A DNA stretch of 64,000 nt from CAVUCH01 sp963697705 (GCA_963697705.1 CAVOPA010000017.1:2046001-2110000), one strand, 5' to 3'; counted from the first letter of the stretch, positions 19,380 through 29,422 are shown. Numbers and translations: made by a program. Notes: generated from the letters alone by a model not told the origin.

Positions 19380-21425
19380 ATGCACACGATCCTCCCCGCA
19401 CGCCTGAACCCCGGCATGACGCTCGACGATCTGCCCGCAGCGGCGGCCGACGGCGCCCAATCCGGCGCGCCCACGATAGTCCGTGGCCGTGCCCTCATCT
19501 TCTGGGATCCGAAGCTGCCCGGCACGCGGTTCGGCCACAAGCTCGACGCGATTGATACCGATCAGATCACGCCCGCGGCCGACTGCGTGTCGGAGAGCCT
19601 GGAGCGCCTCGACGAACGCTGGAAGGCCGGCGCGTTCCGTTATCTGATGCCCGACTTCCGCGCCCGCGTGCACCGGGGCGAGACCTTCCTCATCGCGGGC
19701 GATCGCTTCGCGATCGGATCCTCGCGCGAGATGAGCCCCGCGGGCCTCAAGGCAATCGCCGACGAGGTCGGCCTCGAGCTGGTCGTCGTCTGCGGCCACA
19801 ACATGGGCGACATTTTCCGGAAGAACGCCCTGAACCTGGGATTGCACGTCGTGCAGAGCCCGGAGGCCGTCGCCGACGCGCGTGACGGAGACGTCCTCGA
19901 GTTCGAGCCCGCGTCGCGGCGCCTGCGGAACGTCACGCAAGGTACCGACTATGTGCCGCTGCCGCTCACGCCCAAGGAAGACGAGATGCGCCAGAGCGGC
20001 GGCATCTTCGCGGCGGGGCGCCGCGAGCTGAGGACATCAGTGGCGCACGCCCCCTCGATCGAGTGGCCCGGCCCGGAGCTGGCTCGGACGATGACCGCGA
20101 CCGAACAGATCCTGTGGGCACACCGCGTCGACAAGAGTGCCGCGGTCGTGCCCGGCGCGACGCTTCGCGCCTATGCGGACCTGTTGCCCGCGTCCGACGG
20201 CACGGCGCCGTTTGCGATCCACACCTTCAACCAGATTACCGGCGGTCAGTCGATCCGTCCCCGGCAGGCAGCGATCGCCAACGACCACTTCGTCTTCACC
20301 GGCCGGGCGGATGACGAGAACCAGACGGCGATTGGCCGCGCCTTCGCGGCGCAGCACGGCATCGAGCCGCCGTATTACGCCACGCCCGGCGACGGCATCT
20401 TCCACTTCTACTTTCCCGAACAGGGGCTCGTGTTCCCGGGACAGTTCATTCCCGGGGCCGACTCGCACAGCCGCGCCTACGGGGCGTACGGCGCCGTCGG
20501 CATCGGCGTCGGCTCGACGACGCTCGGGTTCGGGTGGGCGACGGGCTACGTCTATGTGACGCTCGCGCGCGCGCGCCGCGTCGTGTTCACCGGTCGTATC
20601 CAGCCCTGGGTCGGCGGCAAGGACATCGTCCTCGAGCTGCTCCGCCGCTGGGGCACGAAGCAGGCGCAGGGTATGTCGGTGGAGCTCGTCGATCGCGACG
20701 GGCAAATCCCGATGCCCTATCGCAACACGATCGCCAACATGATGGCCGAGGCGGAGGCGATGAACGGGATTTTCGCGGCCGACGCTGTCACACGCGCGTG
20801 GTACGCCGCACGCGGGCTCGACCCGCTGCCGTACCCACAAGTGGCCCCCGGCAGCGATGCGGATTACGCGATCGACGAGACGCTCGTGCTCGACGCGATT
20901 CAGCCGATGATCGCGAAGCCGTTCAGTCCGGGCAATGCGTTTTCGGCCGAGGAGGTCGCGCGCGAGCGGCTGACGTTCACCAAGGCGATGATCGGCTCGT
21001 GTACCAACGGCGGGTACGACGACCTGCTGCAGGCGGCGTTCGTCCTGCGCGGCGCGGGAGCGCAGGGAGTATCGCGCGCGGTGACGCCGCTGCTCGTGTT
21101 TCCCGGGTCGGGCGGCGTGGCACGAGACATCGAGCGCCCCGATTCACGGCTCGGCGGCGACTCGATCGCGAACGTGCTGCGCGCCGCGGGCGCGGAGATC
21201 CGGCAGTCGTGGTGCGGGCCGTGCTTCGGCCAGGGCCGCGATGCGCTGGCGGCCGGGGAACGGGCGATCACGTCGTTCAATCGCAACTGGCAGAACCGGA
21301 TGGGCGTCGGCGGCGAGGGCTACCTCGCGAGCCCCGCCGTCGTGGCCGCCTCCGCCCTCGCGGGCTACATGGCACCGCCCGGCGAGCTCGGGCTCGTGTG
21401 GGATGCGGAGAAATATGGGATCTGA
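19380..21425 (+). CDS. Aconitase-superfamily hydro-lyase with N-terminal swivel domain
   Basis: A 681-residue fusion of a LeuD-like swivel domain (residues 30-200: IDTDQITPAADC, GDRFAIGSSREMSPAG) and a LeuC/aconitase-like catalytic part (residues 240-681). The 4Fe-4S ligands are the Cys in GSCTNGG (near 541) and the two Cys of SWCGPCFGQG (near 609); GADSHSRAYGAYGA is the substrate loop. The order swivel-then-catalytic is the reverse of AcnA and matches AcnB, but the AcnB HEAT domain is absent. It likely isomerises a 2-hydroxy-tricarboxylate (aconitate, homoaconitate or isopropylmalate type); the substrate is not decidable from sequence. Confidence 0.85.
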   Translation: MHTILPARLNPGMTLDDLPAAAADGAQSGAPTIVRGRALIFWDPKLPGTRFGHKLDAIDTDQITPAADCVSESLERLDERWKAGAFRYLMPDFRARVHRGETFLIAGDRFAIGSSREMSPAGLKAIADEVGLELVVVCGHNMGDIFRKNALNLGLHVVQSPEAVADARDGDVLEFEPASRRLRNVTQGTDYVPLPLTPKEDEMRQSGGIFAAGRRELRTSVAHAPSIEWPGPELARTMTATEQILWAHRVDKSAAVVPGATLRAYADLLPASDGTAPFAIHTFNQITGGQSIRPRQAAIANDHFVFTGRADDENQTAIGRAFAAQHGIEPPYYATPGDGIFHFYFPEQGLVFPGQFIPGADSHSRAYGAYGAVGIGVGSTTLGFGWATGYVYVTLARARRVVFTGRIQPWVGGKDIVLELLRRWGTKQAQGMSVELVDRDGQIPMPYRNTIANMMAEAEAMNGIFAADAVTRAWYAARGLDPLPYPQVAPGSDADYAIDETLVLDAIQPMIAKPFSPGNAFSAEEVARERLTFTKAMIGSCTNGGYDDLLQAAFVLRGAGAQGVSRAVTPLLVFPGSGGVARDIERPDSRLGGDSIANVLRAAGAEIRQSWCGPCFGQGRDALAAGERAITSFNRNWQNRMGVGGEGYLASPAVVAASALAGYMAPPGELGLVWDAEKYGI

Positions 21426-21427
21426 TC

Positions 21428-21525
21428 TTCGCCGTTATCCGTTATCGCGTTATCCGGGCATCGCGCCGTCGGCCGAGGCACCAGCATTGCGGACAACGGA
21501 CAACGGATAACGGACAACGGATATC
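21428..21525. repeat. Heptad inverted pair (CCGTTAT / GGATAAC)
   Basis: CGTTATC units (21433-21459) and CGGACAA/CGGATAA units (21490-21522) form matching arms after the aconitase-family gene. Confidence 0.85.
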
Positions 21526-21647
21526 GGTGATGCAAGTGGCGGGCATACCGATCTGCTATTCTGCGGCTCCAATAAAACGATTGACTCCGGGCGCGGAAAG
21601 GTCGATAAGGGTGTTAGTCGTTCTTGCCCCGGAGACAGGAGGCAAGC

Positions 21648-21956
21648 GTGAGTGAGCCACCGGGCGATTCGGCGGGCCTCACGGGCAACTCCAAGCTTTT
21701 TGCCGCATCGGCAACCGGGAGAACCGGCCGGCCACGCGGACCCACCAAGCGCGCGGAGTTCCTCGTGGGGCCCCTTTCCTGTACACGCGCGGCTTCGCTC
21801 CAGCGCGCCTCAGGCTTCGGGCTCCGGGCTCAGTCTCCCGCATTGGGTGACTCTCGGCTCCAGCCCCTAGCCTCTAGTTCCTCCAGCCCTCAGCCCTCAG
21901 CCCTTAGCCCTCAGCCCGTTACTTCCCCATCACCCCCAACCCCTCCATCCACGTGA
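21648..21956 (+). CDS. Possible small ORF ending in heptad repeats
   Basis: AGGAGG lies five bases before a GTG, and the next ~45 codons (VSEPPGDSAGLTGN, then basic RTGRPRGPTKRAEF) look plausible. The frame then runs into a heptad array, so the C-terminus is repeat-derived. No family recognised; it may be a gene truncated by the repeats or not a gene. Confidence 0.25.
   Translation: MSEPPGDSAGLTGNSKLFAASATGRTGRPRGPTKRAEFLVGPLSCTRAASLQRASGFGLRAQSPALGDSRLQPLASSSSSPQPSALSPQPVTSPSPPTPPST
21812..21915. repeat. Heptad inverted pair (GGCTTCG/GGCTCCG and CCCTCAG)
   Basis: A G-rich arm at 21812-21834 and a longer C-rich arm at 21848-21915 (CTCCAGC, CCCTCAG, CCCTTAG units) end at the esterase stop codon. 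Confidence 0.85.
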
Positions 21957-22821
21957 ACAGCAGCTCGGGCCACACGCGCAGGGCGCGATCGGCTGGGGCG
22001 AGGCCGACGCCGTGCTCGCCCTTTTGGAAGATGTGCAGCTCGCCGGGGACCCCCGCCTTTCGGAGCGCGAGGTAGAACTGCACGCTGTTCTCCGCGGGAA
22101 CGCCGGCGTCCTCGTTGGTGTGGAAGAGGAACGTCGGAGGCGTCTGTGGCGTGACCTGCCTGTCGGTCGAGAGCTTCTGCAGCAACTCGGACGAGGGGCT
22201 GTCGCCGAGCAGGTTGCGTTGCGAGCCCTTGTGGGTGCTGTCCTGGTTCATCGTGATCACGGGGTAGATGAGCACCGCGAAATCGGGACGGCTGCTGATC
22301 GCGTCGATCGGGGCGGCCGATGCGGTGTTGCCGCCGTCGAACAGCGTGGCGGCCGTCGACGCCAGGTGCCCGCCGGCGGAGAAGCCCATGACGCCGATGC
22401 GATCCTTGCGGATCTTGAGATCCTCGGCATTCCAGCGCGCGTAGCGAATCGCCTGCAGCACGTCCTGCTGCATGGCCGGGTGGTGATAGCGCGGGCCGAG
22501 ACGGTACTTCAGGATGAGCGCGGCCACGCCGCGCGACGTCAGGAGCCGCGCGACCTGGTGGCCCTCGTGATCCATCGCGAGCGCGCCGTATCCGCCGCCG
22601 GGACAGACGACGATGGCCGCGCCGGTGGCCTGCGGCGGGGCCGGCAGGTAGATCGTCAGCGTCGGGATGTCCGCATCCTCCTTGCCGAGCGCGCCGGGAG
22701 CGCCGTCTGGCCACAGCACGATCGTGCGAGGCGTGCTCACGGGCTGCATCCAGTCCTGGGCGAAGACGCTGGCGCCGAGCGCCAGCATCGACACGAGCAC
22801 GGCGGCGATGATGCGAGACAT
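21919..22821 (-). CDS. Secreted alpha/beta hydrolase (esterase)
   Basis: A 300-residue exported esterase of the BD-FAE/acetyl-xylan-esterase-like group. Signal peptide residues 1-22 (cleavage near VFAQ). The oxyanion region is VVCPGGGYGALAMDHEG, the nucleophile elbow GFSAGGHLAS, the Asp in HTNEDAGVP and the catalytic His in KGEHGVGL, so the triad is complete. It probably deacetylates carbohydrate or cleaves small esters. ATG 22821 is used; a GTG two codons upstream is also open. A heptad array occupies the upstream spacer. Confidence 0.85.
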   Translation of the reverse strand: MSRIIAAVLVSMLALGASVFAQDWMQPVSTPRTIVLWPDGAPGALGKEDADIPTLTIYLPAPPQATGAAIVVCPGGGYGALAMDHEGHQVARLLTSRGVAALILKYRLGPRYHHPAMQQDVLQAIRYARWNAEDLKIRKDRIGVMGFSAGGHLASTAATLFDGGNTASAAPIDAISSRPDFAVLIYPVITMNQDSTHKGSQRNLLGDSPSSELLQKLSTDRQVTPQTPPTFLFHTNEDAGVPAENSVQFYLALRKAGVPGELHIFQKGEHGVGLAPADRALRVWPELLFTWMEGLGVMGK

Positions 22822-22827
22822 GTGCAC

Positions 22828-22932
22828 AGTATCCGTTATCCGTTACCCGTTATCCGATATCCGTTCGCTGGCCGCCAACGGACAACGGGCAACGGACAAC
22901 GGCAACGGGCAACGACAACGGACAACGGAAGA
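22828..22932. repeat. Heptad arrays (CCGTTAT and CGGACAA)
   Basis: CCGTTAT/CCGTTAC units (22831-22865) followed by CGGACAA/CGGGCAA units (22876-22928). They fill the whole 112-bp spacer between two minus-strand genes. Confidence 0.9.
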
Positions 22933-22933
22933 G

Positions 22934-25900
22934 TTAGAACACGAAGCGGCCGCCGAAGCGGAAGCTGCGCTGGCCGCCCACGGTTGCGTTGAGTTGGCCG
23001 AAGGTCGCGCTGCCCACGGTCCGGTTCGTCTCGTTCGGGTTGTCCCAACGCGCCGAGTTGGTCAGGTTGAACGCGTCAATGCGGATCTCCGCGAACCGGC
23101 GCCCGCCGCTGAACCCGAAGCGCTTGAACAGTGACGAGTCGATTTCCCAGAAGCCTGGGCCATCGGGACCGCCGTTTCGGTGCATGTTGCCCAGCGTGGC
23201 CACCGCCGGGATGGCGTACGCCTTCGGATCCAGATACTGCTTGCCCGGCCCGAGACCCCCGAGCACTGTCTGCTCGCCCACGGCGTCGGCGTAGAGCGCG
23301 TTCCCGGGCGTGTTGAGCGTGCCCGAGGCCAGAATGTTCAGCGGCGTTCCCGAATAGGCGACGAAGATGCTGCTCAATTGCCAGCCGCCGGCAATCGTGC
23401 TCGCCAGACCCTCATTCAGCCACTTCTTGCCGGGACCCCACGGCAGCTCATAGAGGCCGCTCAGCGTGTAGCTGTGGAGGCGATCGAAGTCCGACCGGCC
23501 CCAGCTGCGTGAGAAGTCGATCGGGGTCGCAACCGACGTGTTCTCGCTCGTGTAGTCCCAGCCGCGACCGAGCGTGTACGAGTTGGTGACCAGGATGCCG
23601 TTCTTGAACCGGCGGTCCACCTTCACCTGCATTGCGTTGTACTTGCTCTTGCCCAGGTTGGTGCGTTCACGCGACGTGCCCGTCCGACCAAAGGCGGCAA
23701 ACTGCGGCCGCCCCGGGTCGTTCGCGCCGAGCACCATGCCGGCGTTCCTGTCCACGTCCATCACGAGATCGACACCGCGGTTGCCGACGTAGGCGACATC
23801 GGCCGTGAAGTTCCACGGCAGCTGCCGCTGGACGGCAACGTTCCAGGAATGCAAGGTGGCTTCGTTCAGGTCGCTCGGAATCACGTCATACGTGCTGTTC
23901 AGGAGCGATCCCGTCGCGGGAATCACGCCGTCATCCGGGATGCTCACGAGGGACGGTGCCGGGAATCCCGCGGCCATCGTGCCAGCGCGCTGGAACTGGT
24001 TCGACGAGTTGAGGACGTTGGTCTGCTTGACGGGATAGTTGAACGCGAAGCGGTTGTCCGGGAACGGAATCGTGCTGGCCCCGTAGCCCGCCCGGGCAAC
24101 CGTCTTCTCGTTGATGCGCCACGAGATCCCGGTGCGCGGGTTGACGTGCCCGTAGTGGTTCTTCACGTTGAGGTCGTTCGATGTGCTGCCGTAGCCGGCC
24201 ACGCGCAGCGTGTTGGTGGCGACGTCGTAGTTCGACAGGCCGCCCTTGTCTTCGAGGCCCACGAGCGGGGTGTAGAACTCCCACCGCAGGCCGAGGTCGA
24301 GCGTGAGGTTCGGCCGCAGCTGCCACTTGTCGTGCACGAAGGCGAACGTCGCCCAGTGCTTCGTGCCGGGATCGAGCACACGCAGATCGCGCCGCACCGT
24401 GTTCGGCCAGTCGAGCAGATACGCCGCGAGCGAATTGGCGAGGTTGCCCAGACTCGGGTTGTCGCCGAGCAGGCCCGTGCCCGCCGCGCCGAAGACGAAC
24501 TCGCCGCGCGGGCCGCCGGCGTCCTGCGTCTGCAGGAGGAAGTCGCGGTTGTGCCGCCACTCGCCGCCGAACTTGATCGTGTGGTTGCCCTGCAGCTTGG
24601 TCAACGTCGCGGCAACGTTCCACGTCCGCTCCGACCGGTCCCACGGCAGGCTGCCGGCGAACCCGACAAGCGGGTTGCTGTATCCGTTGTTGATCGTGAA
24701 CGACGAAACGCCGGAGGTCCAGTCGTCGAGGTTCGCGCCTGGAATGTTCAGGTCGGCGCTGGTCGTGAGCCCGGCGCCCTCCGAGTCGGCGACGTTGTGG
24801 TAGTAGCTCATGCCGCCGCGCACGTCCATGATCAGGCTCGGACTGAAGATGCGCGTCCAGTTGGCGGCCGTGCTGACCGTGTTGTTCGTGCCCGTGCCGC
24901 CGAAGCCGCCGTTGGCGGGCCCGCCGTAGATGCCGAACAGGCCCGGATCGAACACCTCGGGCCGCTGCCAGCTCAAACGATATGAGATCTGGTTGTTGCC
25001 GTTCAGGCTGTAATTGAACTTCGTGTCGAAGCCGTCGGTCGTCTTCTCGCGCACCTGCGACTTCTGGTAGTTGTTCTGGCCGAGCGCCGCGCCCGGGATG
25101 TTCGGCGCCGGAACGTTGGCCAGGATCGCCCGCGCGATCGGGCTGATTCGCTCAGACGGGATGATGTTGCCCGCGAACTGCGTCCGGCCCGAGCCGTTGG
25201 GCAACCCCGTCGTCGGGTCGTAGATCCTGGTCGCCGCCGCGGAGAAGTCACCCTCGCGCATCGCCATCGTCGGCACGACGCCGCGGAAGACGTACCCGAG
25301 ATTGTCAATCGTGCGCTGGTAGTCACCGAAGAAGAACAGCTTGTTCCTGAGGATCGGGCCGCCGAGCGTGAAGCCCCCCTGCGCGAACTTCTGCCTGGGC
25401 GTGATGTGCGAGAAGTAGTCGCTGGCGTTCGTCTTTTCGTTGTTGCCGTAGAAATAGGCGCTGCCCTTCAGATCGTTGGTGCCCGACTTGAGCGTGACGT
25501 TGGTCACCGCGCCGCCGGATCGGCCGAACTCCGCGTCGTAGTTGCTGGTCGTGACGCTGACGGTTTCGAGCGCATCGGGCGGCGGGATGAGCACGGTCAG
25601 CAGGCCGGTGCGGTGGTTGTTGTCGAGGCCCTCGATCTGCACGTTGTTCGCGAGCCGCGACTGGCCGTTGACCTGCGTCGAGAGGCTGTCCTGCGAGTTG
25701 AAGAACTGCGAGTGCGGGCGGAACGGGCGCGTCGCGCCGGGAACGGTCACGAGAATGCCCTGGAAGTTCCGGTTGAACGCCAGCGGCATCTCCTGCACCT
25801 GCTTGCCTTCGATGATGCGGCCGGTATCGGTGCGGTCCGTCTGCAGCGCGGGCGTCTCCGCGGTGACCGTGACCTGCTCGTTCAACTGGCCGACTTCGAG

Positions 25901-26257
25901 CGGGATGTCGACGCGCACGGTCGTGTTGACGTCGACCTTGACGTTGTCGCGCTGGTACTTGCGAAACCCCTGGAGCTCGGCCTCCACGCGGTAGGTGCCG
26001 CTCAGCAGGCTGCTGAACGTGTAGTTCCCGCTCTCGTTGGTCACGGCGGTGCGGCCGACGTTGGTGTTGACATCGGTGATGGTGACCGTCACGCCCGGCA
26101 TGGCGGCGCCGCTCGAGTCGGTGACGTTGCCGACCAGCGTGCCGCGCACGGCCTGCGCCTGTGCAGCGGACCCCGCGGCGATGGCGATAACTGCTGCGAG
26201 CGCCCCGATGACGGCACTCCGGCGCAACTCGCTCCACGTGAACTGAAGGGTGGACAT
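22934..26257 (-). CDS. Oar-like TonB-dependent receptor with carboxypeptidase-regulatory domain
   Basis: A 1107-residue outer-membrane protein. Signal peptide residues 1-35 (AAQAQA), a CarboxypepD_reg/CNA-like domain at 38-125 (GTLVGNVTDSSGAAMPGVTVTI, with YTFSSLLSGTYRVE), a plug with VEGL/IEGLDNN and GGAVTNVTLKSGTN, then a long barrel ending RSFRFGGRFVF with a terminal Phe. This architecture is abundant in acidobacteria and often linked to uptake of large polymers or peptides; the ligand is unknown. GAGGAGG lies six bases before the ATG. No SusD-like partner is adjacent. Confidence 0.9.
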   Translation of the reverse strand: MSTLQFTWSELRRSAVIGALAAVIAIAAGSAAQAQAVRGTLVGNVTDSSGAAMPGVTVTITDVNTNVGRTAVTNESGNYTFSSLLSGTYRVEAELQGFRKYQRDNVKVDVNTTVRVDIPLEVGQLNEQVTVTAETPALQTDRTDTGRIIEGKQVQEMPLAFNRNFQGILVTVPGATRPFRPHSQFFNSQDSLSTQVNGQSRLANNVQIEGLDNNHRTGLLTVLIPPPDALETVSVTTSNYDAEFGRSGGAVTNVTLKSGTNDLKGSAYFYGNNEKTNASDYFSHITPRQKFAQGGFTLGGPILRNKLFFFGDYQRTIDNLGYVFRGVVPTMAMREGDFSAAATRIYDPTTGLPNGSGRTQFAGNIIPSERISPIARAILANVPAPNIPGAALGQNNYQKSQVREKTTDGFDTKFNYSLNGNNQISYRLSWQRPEVFDPGLFGIYGGPANGGFGGTGTNNTVSTAANWTRIFSPSLIMDVRGGMSYYHNVADSEGAGLTTSADLNIPGANLDDWTSGVSSFTINNGYSNPLVGFAGSLPWDRSERTWNVAATLTKLQGNHTIKFGGEWRHNRDFLLQTQDAGGPRGEFVFGAAGTGLLGDNPSLGNLANSLAAYLLDWPNTVRRDLRVLDPGTKHWATFAFVHDKWQLRPNLTLDLGLRWEFYTPLVGLEDKGGLSNYDVATNTLRVAGYGSTSNDLNVKNHYGHVNPRTGISWRINEKTVARAGYGASTIPFPDNRFAFNYPVKQTNVLNSSNQFQRAGTMAAGFPAPSLVSIPDDGVIPATGSLLNSTYDVIPSDLNEATLHSWNVAVQRQLPWNFTADVAYVGNRGVDLVMDVDRNAGMVLGANDPGRPQFAAFGRTGTSRERTNLGKSKYNAMQVKVDRRFKNGILVTNSYTLGRGWDYTSENTSVATPIDFSRSWGRSDFDRLHSYTLSGLYELPWGPGKKWLNEGLASTIAGGWQLSSIFVAYSGTPLNILASGTLNTPGNALYADAVGEQTVLGGLGPGKQYLDPKAYAIPAVATLGNMHRNGGPDGPGFWEIDSSLFKRFGFSGGRRFAEIRIDAFNLTNSARWDNPNETNRTVGSATFGQLNATVGGQRSFRFGGRFVF

Positions 26258-26314
26258 TCGGGCCTCCTCAAGGCAGCCGATGGCTTTCGTGCGCCGGTCT
26301 GATTGGTAGGTGGA

Positions 26315-26440
26315 GATCACAGACCGGGCGACGAGTGGTGAGACCACTCGAACAGTGCGAGTACAGCAAACGCCAGAGCGGACCGGCCTGTCAAGCCAGA
26401 AGTGTCACTGCGAGAACTTTGTCCAACGGCCGAGTGGTCC
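26315..26440. promoter_or_regulatory. Possible regulatory region upstream of the TonB receptor
   Basis: The 197-base spacer contains a hairpin GAGTGGT-GAG-ACCACTC (26333-26349) and a further GAGTGGT copy near 26431. It could be an operator or the end of a transcript; no regulator gene is adjacent. Confidence 0.3.
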
Positions 26441-26454
26441 GACAACAGGCGGGT

Positions 26455-29100
26455 TCAGCCGGTGTTGCGCATGCCCGCCGCAATCCCGTTGACGGTGATC
26501 AGGAACGCGTGCCGCAGCCGCTCGTCGACGCCGGCGCGGCGCAGCCGCCGCAGCAGCTCCACCTGCACCAGGTTGATCGGATCCACGTACGGGTTCCGGA
26601 CGTCGATCGAGCGCCGCAACACCGGGTTCTCGGCCAGCAGCCGCTCGCGGCCGGTGACGGCGAGCACGTGCCGCGTCGTGTCGTCGAGCCGGCCGCGGAG
26701 ATCCGCGCCGAGGCCCGACAGCTCCGGCGGCACGAGCTGGCGCTCGTAGTGCGCAGCGATGCGCGCGTCGGCTTTCGCGAGCACCATCTCAATCAGATCC
26801 AGCGTGGAGCGGAAGAAGGGCCAGTCGCGGTACATGCCGCGCAGCGCCTCGAGGTCGCCCCGGGCGATCGCCGCCCCGAGCGCCTCGCCGACGCCAAGCC
26901 ACGACGGCAGCAGCAGCCGCGTCTGCGTCCACGCGAACACCCATGGAATCGCGCGGAGGCTCTCGACGCCGCCGCCGGTGCGGCGGCGCGCCGGGCGGCT
27001 GCCGATCGTCAGCTCCTCGAACTCCTGTTCCGGCGTTGCGGCGCGGAAGTACGGGATGAAGCCGGGCTCCTCGTACACCACCTGCCGGTACACGGCACGC
27101 GACGTGTCGGCGAGCGTCTCCATCCGCGTGCGCCAGTCGGCCAGCGCCGGCCCGGGCGGCGTGAGCGTCGCCTCGAGCGTCGCGGACGTGTAGATTTCGA
27201 GCGTCCGCAAGGCGAGCCCCGGGAGGCCGAACTTGGCCTGGATCATCTCGCCCTGCTCGGTGACGCGCAGCCGCCCGCCGACCGACCCTGGCGGCTGTGA
27301 CTGGATGGCCAGATAGGTCGGTCCGCCGCCCCGCCCGACGCTGCCGCCGCGTCCGTGGAACAGCGTGACCTCGATCCCGCTCTCGGCGCACGCGGCGACG
27401 ACGTCCTCCTGCGCCTGGTACAGCTCCCAGTTCGCCGCGAGGCGGCCGCCGTCCTTCGCCGAGTCGGAGTACCCGATCATCACTTCCTGCCGTCCGTCGC
27501 ACCGGCGGCGGTACCAGGGCAGCGCCAGCAGCTCGCGCAGGATGCCGCCAGCGTGGCGAAGGTCGTCGATGGTTTCGAAGAGCGGCACGACGCGCAGCGG
27601 GCGATCGGTGCCCGACTCTTTCTGCAGCAGCTCGACGATCAGCACGTCGGACGGACGCGTGGCCATCGAGATGACGTAGGCGCCCAGCGACTCGACCGGC
27701 AGCCGCGCCGCCGTGCGGAACGTCTCGAGTACCTCGCGCACGTCCGCCGACGCCGCGAGATCGGCCGGGATGAGCGGCCGCCGCCCTTGCAGCTCGCGCA
27801 GCAGGAACGCCTGGCGGTCCGCCTCGCTCCACTCCTCGTAGGCGCCGAGCCCGAGCTCGCGCGTGATGGTCGTCATCGCCTCCGCGTGGCGCGAGGCGTG
27901 CTGCCGCAGATCGAGGCGCACCAGCGTGGCGCCAAAGGCCGCGACGCGCCGCAGCAGATCGCGCAGCCGCCCTCCGGCCAATACGCTGTCCCCGGTCTCG
28001 ACGAGCGAGCGGTGGCACAGGCGGAGCGGCTCGGCGAGATCCTCCGCCCGCTCGATGACCGGGACAGGCGCGATCGGCGTGCCCGCGAGCCAGGCTTCGA
28101 TGGTGCGCAGCGTGGCGGAGAGGCGCGTGCGGAGGTCCCGCAGCAACTCGCGATAGGGCTCGTCGGCATCCCCGACGCGCGCTCGCAGCTCGTCGCCGGC
28201 ATCGTTCATCGACAGCTCGTACCGCAGCGCGTCCACCTCGCGCAGATACAAGCTCGCCGCCTGCCACCGGGACAACTGGCACACCGTCTCGGTCACGCCC
28301 GCGGTCACGGCGGGGTTGCCGTCTCGATCGCCGCCGATCCACGACCCGAAGCGGAGGGGCGCCGCCTCCATCGGCAGGCCGCGCCCGGTGTGGGTCACGA
28401 GCGCGTCGTCCAGCACACGCAGAAAACGCGGCAAGGCGTCCCAGAGCGTCTGCTCGAAGACGACGAGCCCCGAGCGCGCCTCGTCGACCGGAGACGGCCG
28501 CTCGCGCCGGACCTCGCTCGTCTCCCACGCGGCGGCAATCTCGATGCGCAGCGCGTCGAGGAGATCCCTCCCTTCGGGCATCGTGAGATCCGGCCGGTCG
28601 CGCAACGCGAGCAGGTCGGCGATGCGGCGATGTTTCTGCATCAGCGTCCGGCGCGTGACCTCGGTCGGGTGCGCCGTGAAGACCAGCTCGATCTGCAGCC
28701 CCACGACAACGTCGTGGAGCGTGTCGGCCGGAATGCCGGCGCGGCGGAGACGTCCCAGCGTTTCGTCGCACGAGCCGATCTGCGGCGGCGCCTTGGGATC
28801 CCGCTCGTAGAAGCGGCGTCGCCTGATCCGATGGTGCTGCTCGGCGATGTTCGCCAGCGTCAGGAAGTGCGAGAAGGCGCGCGCCACAGGCAGCGCTTCG
28901 TCGATCGTCATCCGCTCGAGGATGCCGGTCAGCGCGTCGAAGTCAGCCTGGTTGCCGCCACGCGCACTCTTCGCCATCGCCCGTACCCGCTCGACCGTCT
29001 CGTAGAGCGCGTGGTTCTCCTGCCGCCGCAGCGTTTCGCCCAGCAATTCACCGAGCAGGCGGACGTCGTCTCGGAGGGGTTTGGGAAGATCCTCGGCCAC
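26455..29100 (-). CDS. ppc: Phosphoenolpyruvate carboxylase
   Basis: Carboxylates PEP to oxaloacetate, an anaplerotic step feeding the TCA cycle. About 881 residues, the normal length. Signatures: FTAHPTEVTRRTLMQKHRRI (catalytic His), GSWIGGDRDGNP, MIGYSDSAKDGG, LFHGRGGSVGRGGGP and the C-terminal RNTG. The likely start is GTG 29100 (VAEDLPKP); TACACT followed by six C lies just before it, giving a possibly leaderless mRNA, and upstream of that is heptad DNA. It stands alone, divergent from a TonB receptor. Confidence 0.93.
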   Translation of the reverse strand: MAEDLPKPLRDDVRLLGELLGETLRRQENHALYETVERVRAMAKSARGGNQADFDALTGILERMTIDEALPVARAFSHFLTLANIAEQHHRIRRRRFYERDPKAPPQIGSCDETLGRLRRAGIPADTLHDVVVGLQIELVFTAHPTEVTRRTLMQKHRRIADLLALRDRPDLTMPEGRDLLDALRIEIAAAWETSEVRRERPSPVDEARSGLVVFEQTLWDALPRFLRVLDDALVTHTGRGLPMEAAPLRFGSWIGGDRDGNPAVTAGVTETVCQLSRWQAASLYLREVDALRYELSMNDAGDELRARVGDADEPYRELLRDLRTRLSATLRTIEAWLAGTPIAPVPVIERAEDLAEPLRLCHRSLVETGDSVLAGGRLRDLLRRVAAFGATLVRLDLRQHASRHAEAMTTITRELGLGAYEEWSEADRQAFLLRELQGRRPLIPADLAASADVREVLETFRTAARLPVESLGAYVISMATRPSDVLIVELLQKESGTDRPLRVVPLFETIDDLRHAGGILRELLALPWYRRRCDGRQEVMIGYSDSAKDGGRLAANWELYQAQEDVVAACAESGIEVTLFHGRGGSVGRGGGPTYLAIQSQPPGSVGGRLRVTEQGEMIQAKFGLPGLALRTLEIYTSATLEATLTPPGPALADWRTRMETLADTSRAVYRQVVYEEPGFIPYFRAATPEQEFEELTIGSRPARRRTGGGVESLRAIPWVFAWTQTRLLLPSWLGVGEALGAAIARGDLEALRGMYRDWPFFRSTLDLIEMVLAKADARIAAHYERQLVPPELSGLGADLRGRLDDTTRHVLAVTGRERLLAENPVLRRSIDVRNPYVDPINLVQVELLRRLRRAGVDERLRHAFLITVNGIAAGMRNTG

Positions 29101-29117
29101 GGGGGGAGTGTACGACG

Positions 29118-29250
29118 TATCCGTCGACTGTTCACCGTTGACCGTTGACCGTTGCGTCCGGTGACCGGCCAGTCGAGCGGTCAGGGGTCGACGGTGAACC
29201 GTTGACGGTTGCCGGTCAAAACGGAAAACGGTCAACGGTGAACGGTCGAC
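29118..29250. repeat. Heptad inverted pair (GTTGACC / GGTCAAC)
   Basis: GTTGACC/GTTCACC units (29128-29155) and GGTCAAC/GGTGAAC units (29188-29250) fill most of the 322-bp divergent spacer between ppc and the TonB receptor gene. Confidence 0.85.
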
Positions 29251-29422
29251 GGCACCTGAGATAATGCCGCGGTGCCGATGGTGTGCGGGTGTGGCAGGAT
29301 GGACCGTCGGCAGCGCCTTCTGCCGAATTGGAGCTGTAGTATAGTGCGCCCACGCGCGCGGTCCCGGATCGCGCTGCACTGACGTAAATCACCGGCACAT
29401 CGAGGACCGAAGGAGTTGGTGC

